From assembly GCA_958447915.1 (NCBI GenBank), contig CAUDCB010000153.1, positions 1 to 5,007 of the forward strand: a stretch of DNA of 5,007 nucleotides, written 5' to 3'. The first letter of the stretch is position 1. The number at the start of each line of letters is the position of its first letter. The DNA comes from an uncultured Collinsella sp. (GTDB lineage: Bacteria; Actinomycetota; Coriobacteriia; Coriobacteriales; Coriobacteriaceae). The notes under the pieces are model-generated. The model did not search any database, had not been told where the DNA came from, and saw only the letters and a program-made list of their open reading frames with translations. The position numbers and the translations under genes are program-made. This document shows positions 4,976 through 5,007 of the stretch, in pieces.

Positions 4976-5007
4976 ACGATGCGGAGGTCTACGCCCGGCT
5001 GATCTGC
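4951..5007 (+). pseudogene. etfA: In-frame EtfA continuation past the TGA
   Basis: After TGA (4951-4953) the same frame reads RDERLRQNDAEVYARLIC and reaches the window edge without another stop. Spacing fits EtfA from memory: family members read GAD, about four residues, a variable residue, then acidic-x-x-L...Y/N-T/D-x-A/V-Y followed by an aliphatic run, and here the TGA falls on the variable position with no insertion or deletion. TGG (Trp), CGA (Arg) or TGC (Cys) are each one base away. So the likely state is one gene from 4534 across the window end, broken by a nonsense change or a base error. TGA is a true stop elsewhere here (dehydrogenase and 98-residue protein genes), which argues against a changed genetic code. 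Confidence 0.6.

Noticed and set aside
1..5007. tRNA, rRNA, CRISPR array, insertion sequence or attachment site
   Set aside because: No cloverleaf, rRNA segment, regularly spaced repeat array, transposase or terminal inverted repeats were seen on either strand.

Overview
The window looks like chromosomal DNA from a high-GC Gram-positive anaerobe, most plausibly a Coriobacteriia member of the Collinsella/Olsenella kind. This is an inference from GC-rich codons, strong GGGGG/AAAGG-type ribosome binding sites, small secreted and sortase-like proteins, and an Etf-coupled hydroxyacid dehydrogenase cluster. No 16S or other taxonomic marker is present.

Left part (34-1767, minus strand): a compact run of four genes read right to left. 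The first encodes a 98-residue cytosolic protein that resembles the C-terminal part of a DUF559/Vsr-like nuclease fold (tentative). Its stop overlaps the next start by 4 bases (ATGA). The second encodes a 169-residue protein with one N-terminal membrane anchor and an outside beta-rich domain. After an 87-base gap with two hairpins comes a 200-residue secreted beta-rich protein with a clear signal peptide. The last is an 86-residue protein with a signal peptide, a very short mature region, and a C-terminal sortase-like tail (LAQTS, hydrophobic segment, basic end). The last three are probably parts of one surface assembly. No family could be named with certainty.

Middle (1768-2113): a 346-base divergent control region. 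It holds helically spaced TGACCAA repeats, a consensus TTGACA box, a 10-base-period GGTAAAA repeat, and three copies of AGCGAC/GTCGCT that could form two mutually exclusive hairpins.

Right part (2114-5007, plus strand): a tightly coupled operon for an FAD-dependent 2-hydroxyacid (probably D-lactate) dehydrogenase, electron-transfer flavoprotein beta, and electron-transfer flavoprotein alpha with an N-terminal two-cluster ferredoxin domain. This matches the parts of the electron-bifurcating lactate dehydrogenase/Etf complex known from Acetobacterium woodii (LctD, LctB, LctC), in the order D-B-C. In that system lactate oxidation with NAD+ is driven by simultaneous oxidation of reduced ferredoxin.

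The most striking point is that the ferredoxin-EtfA reading frame stops at an in-frame TGA (4951-4953). The same frame then resumes sequence that still looks like EtfA, with no length change, to the edge of the window. A nonsense mutation or sequence error is the simplest explanation, and readthrough is a less likely one. If the stop is real, this copy would give a ferredoxin/partial-EtfA fragment without the C-terminal FAD domain.
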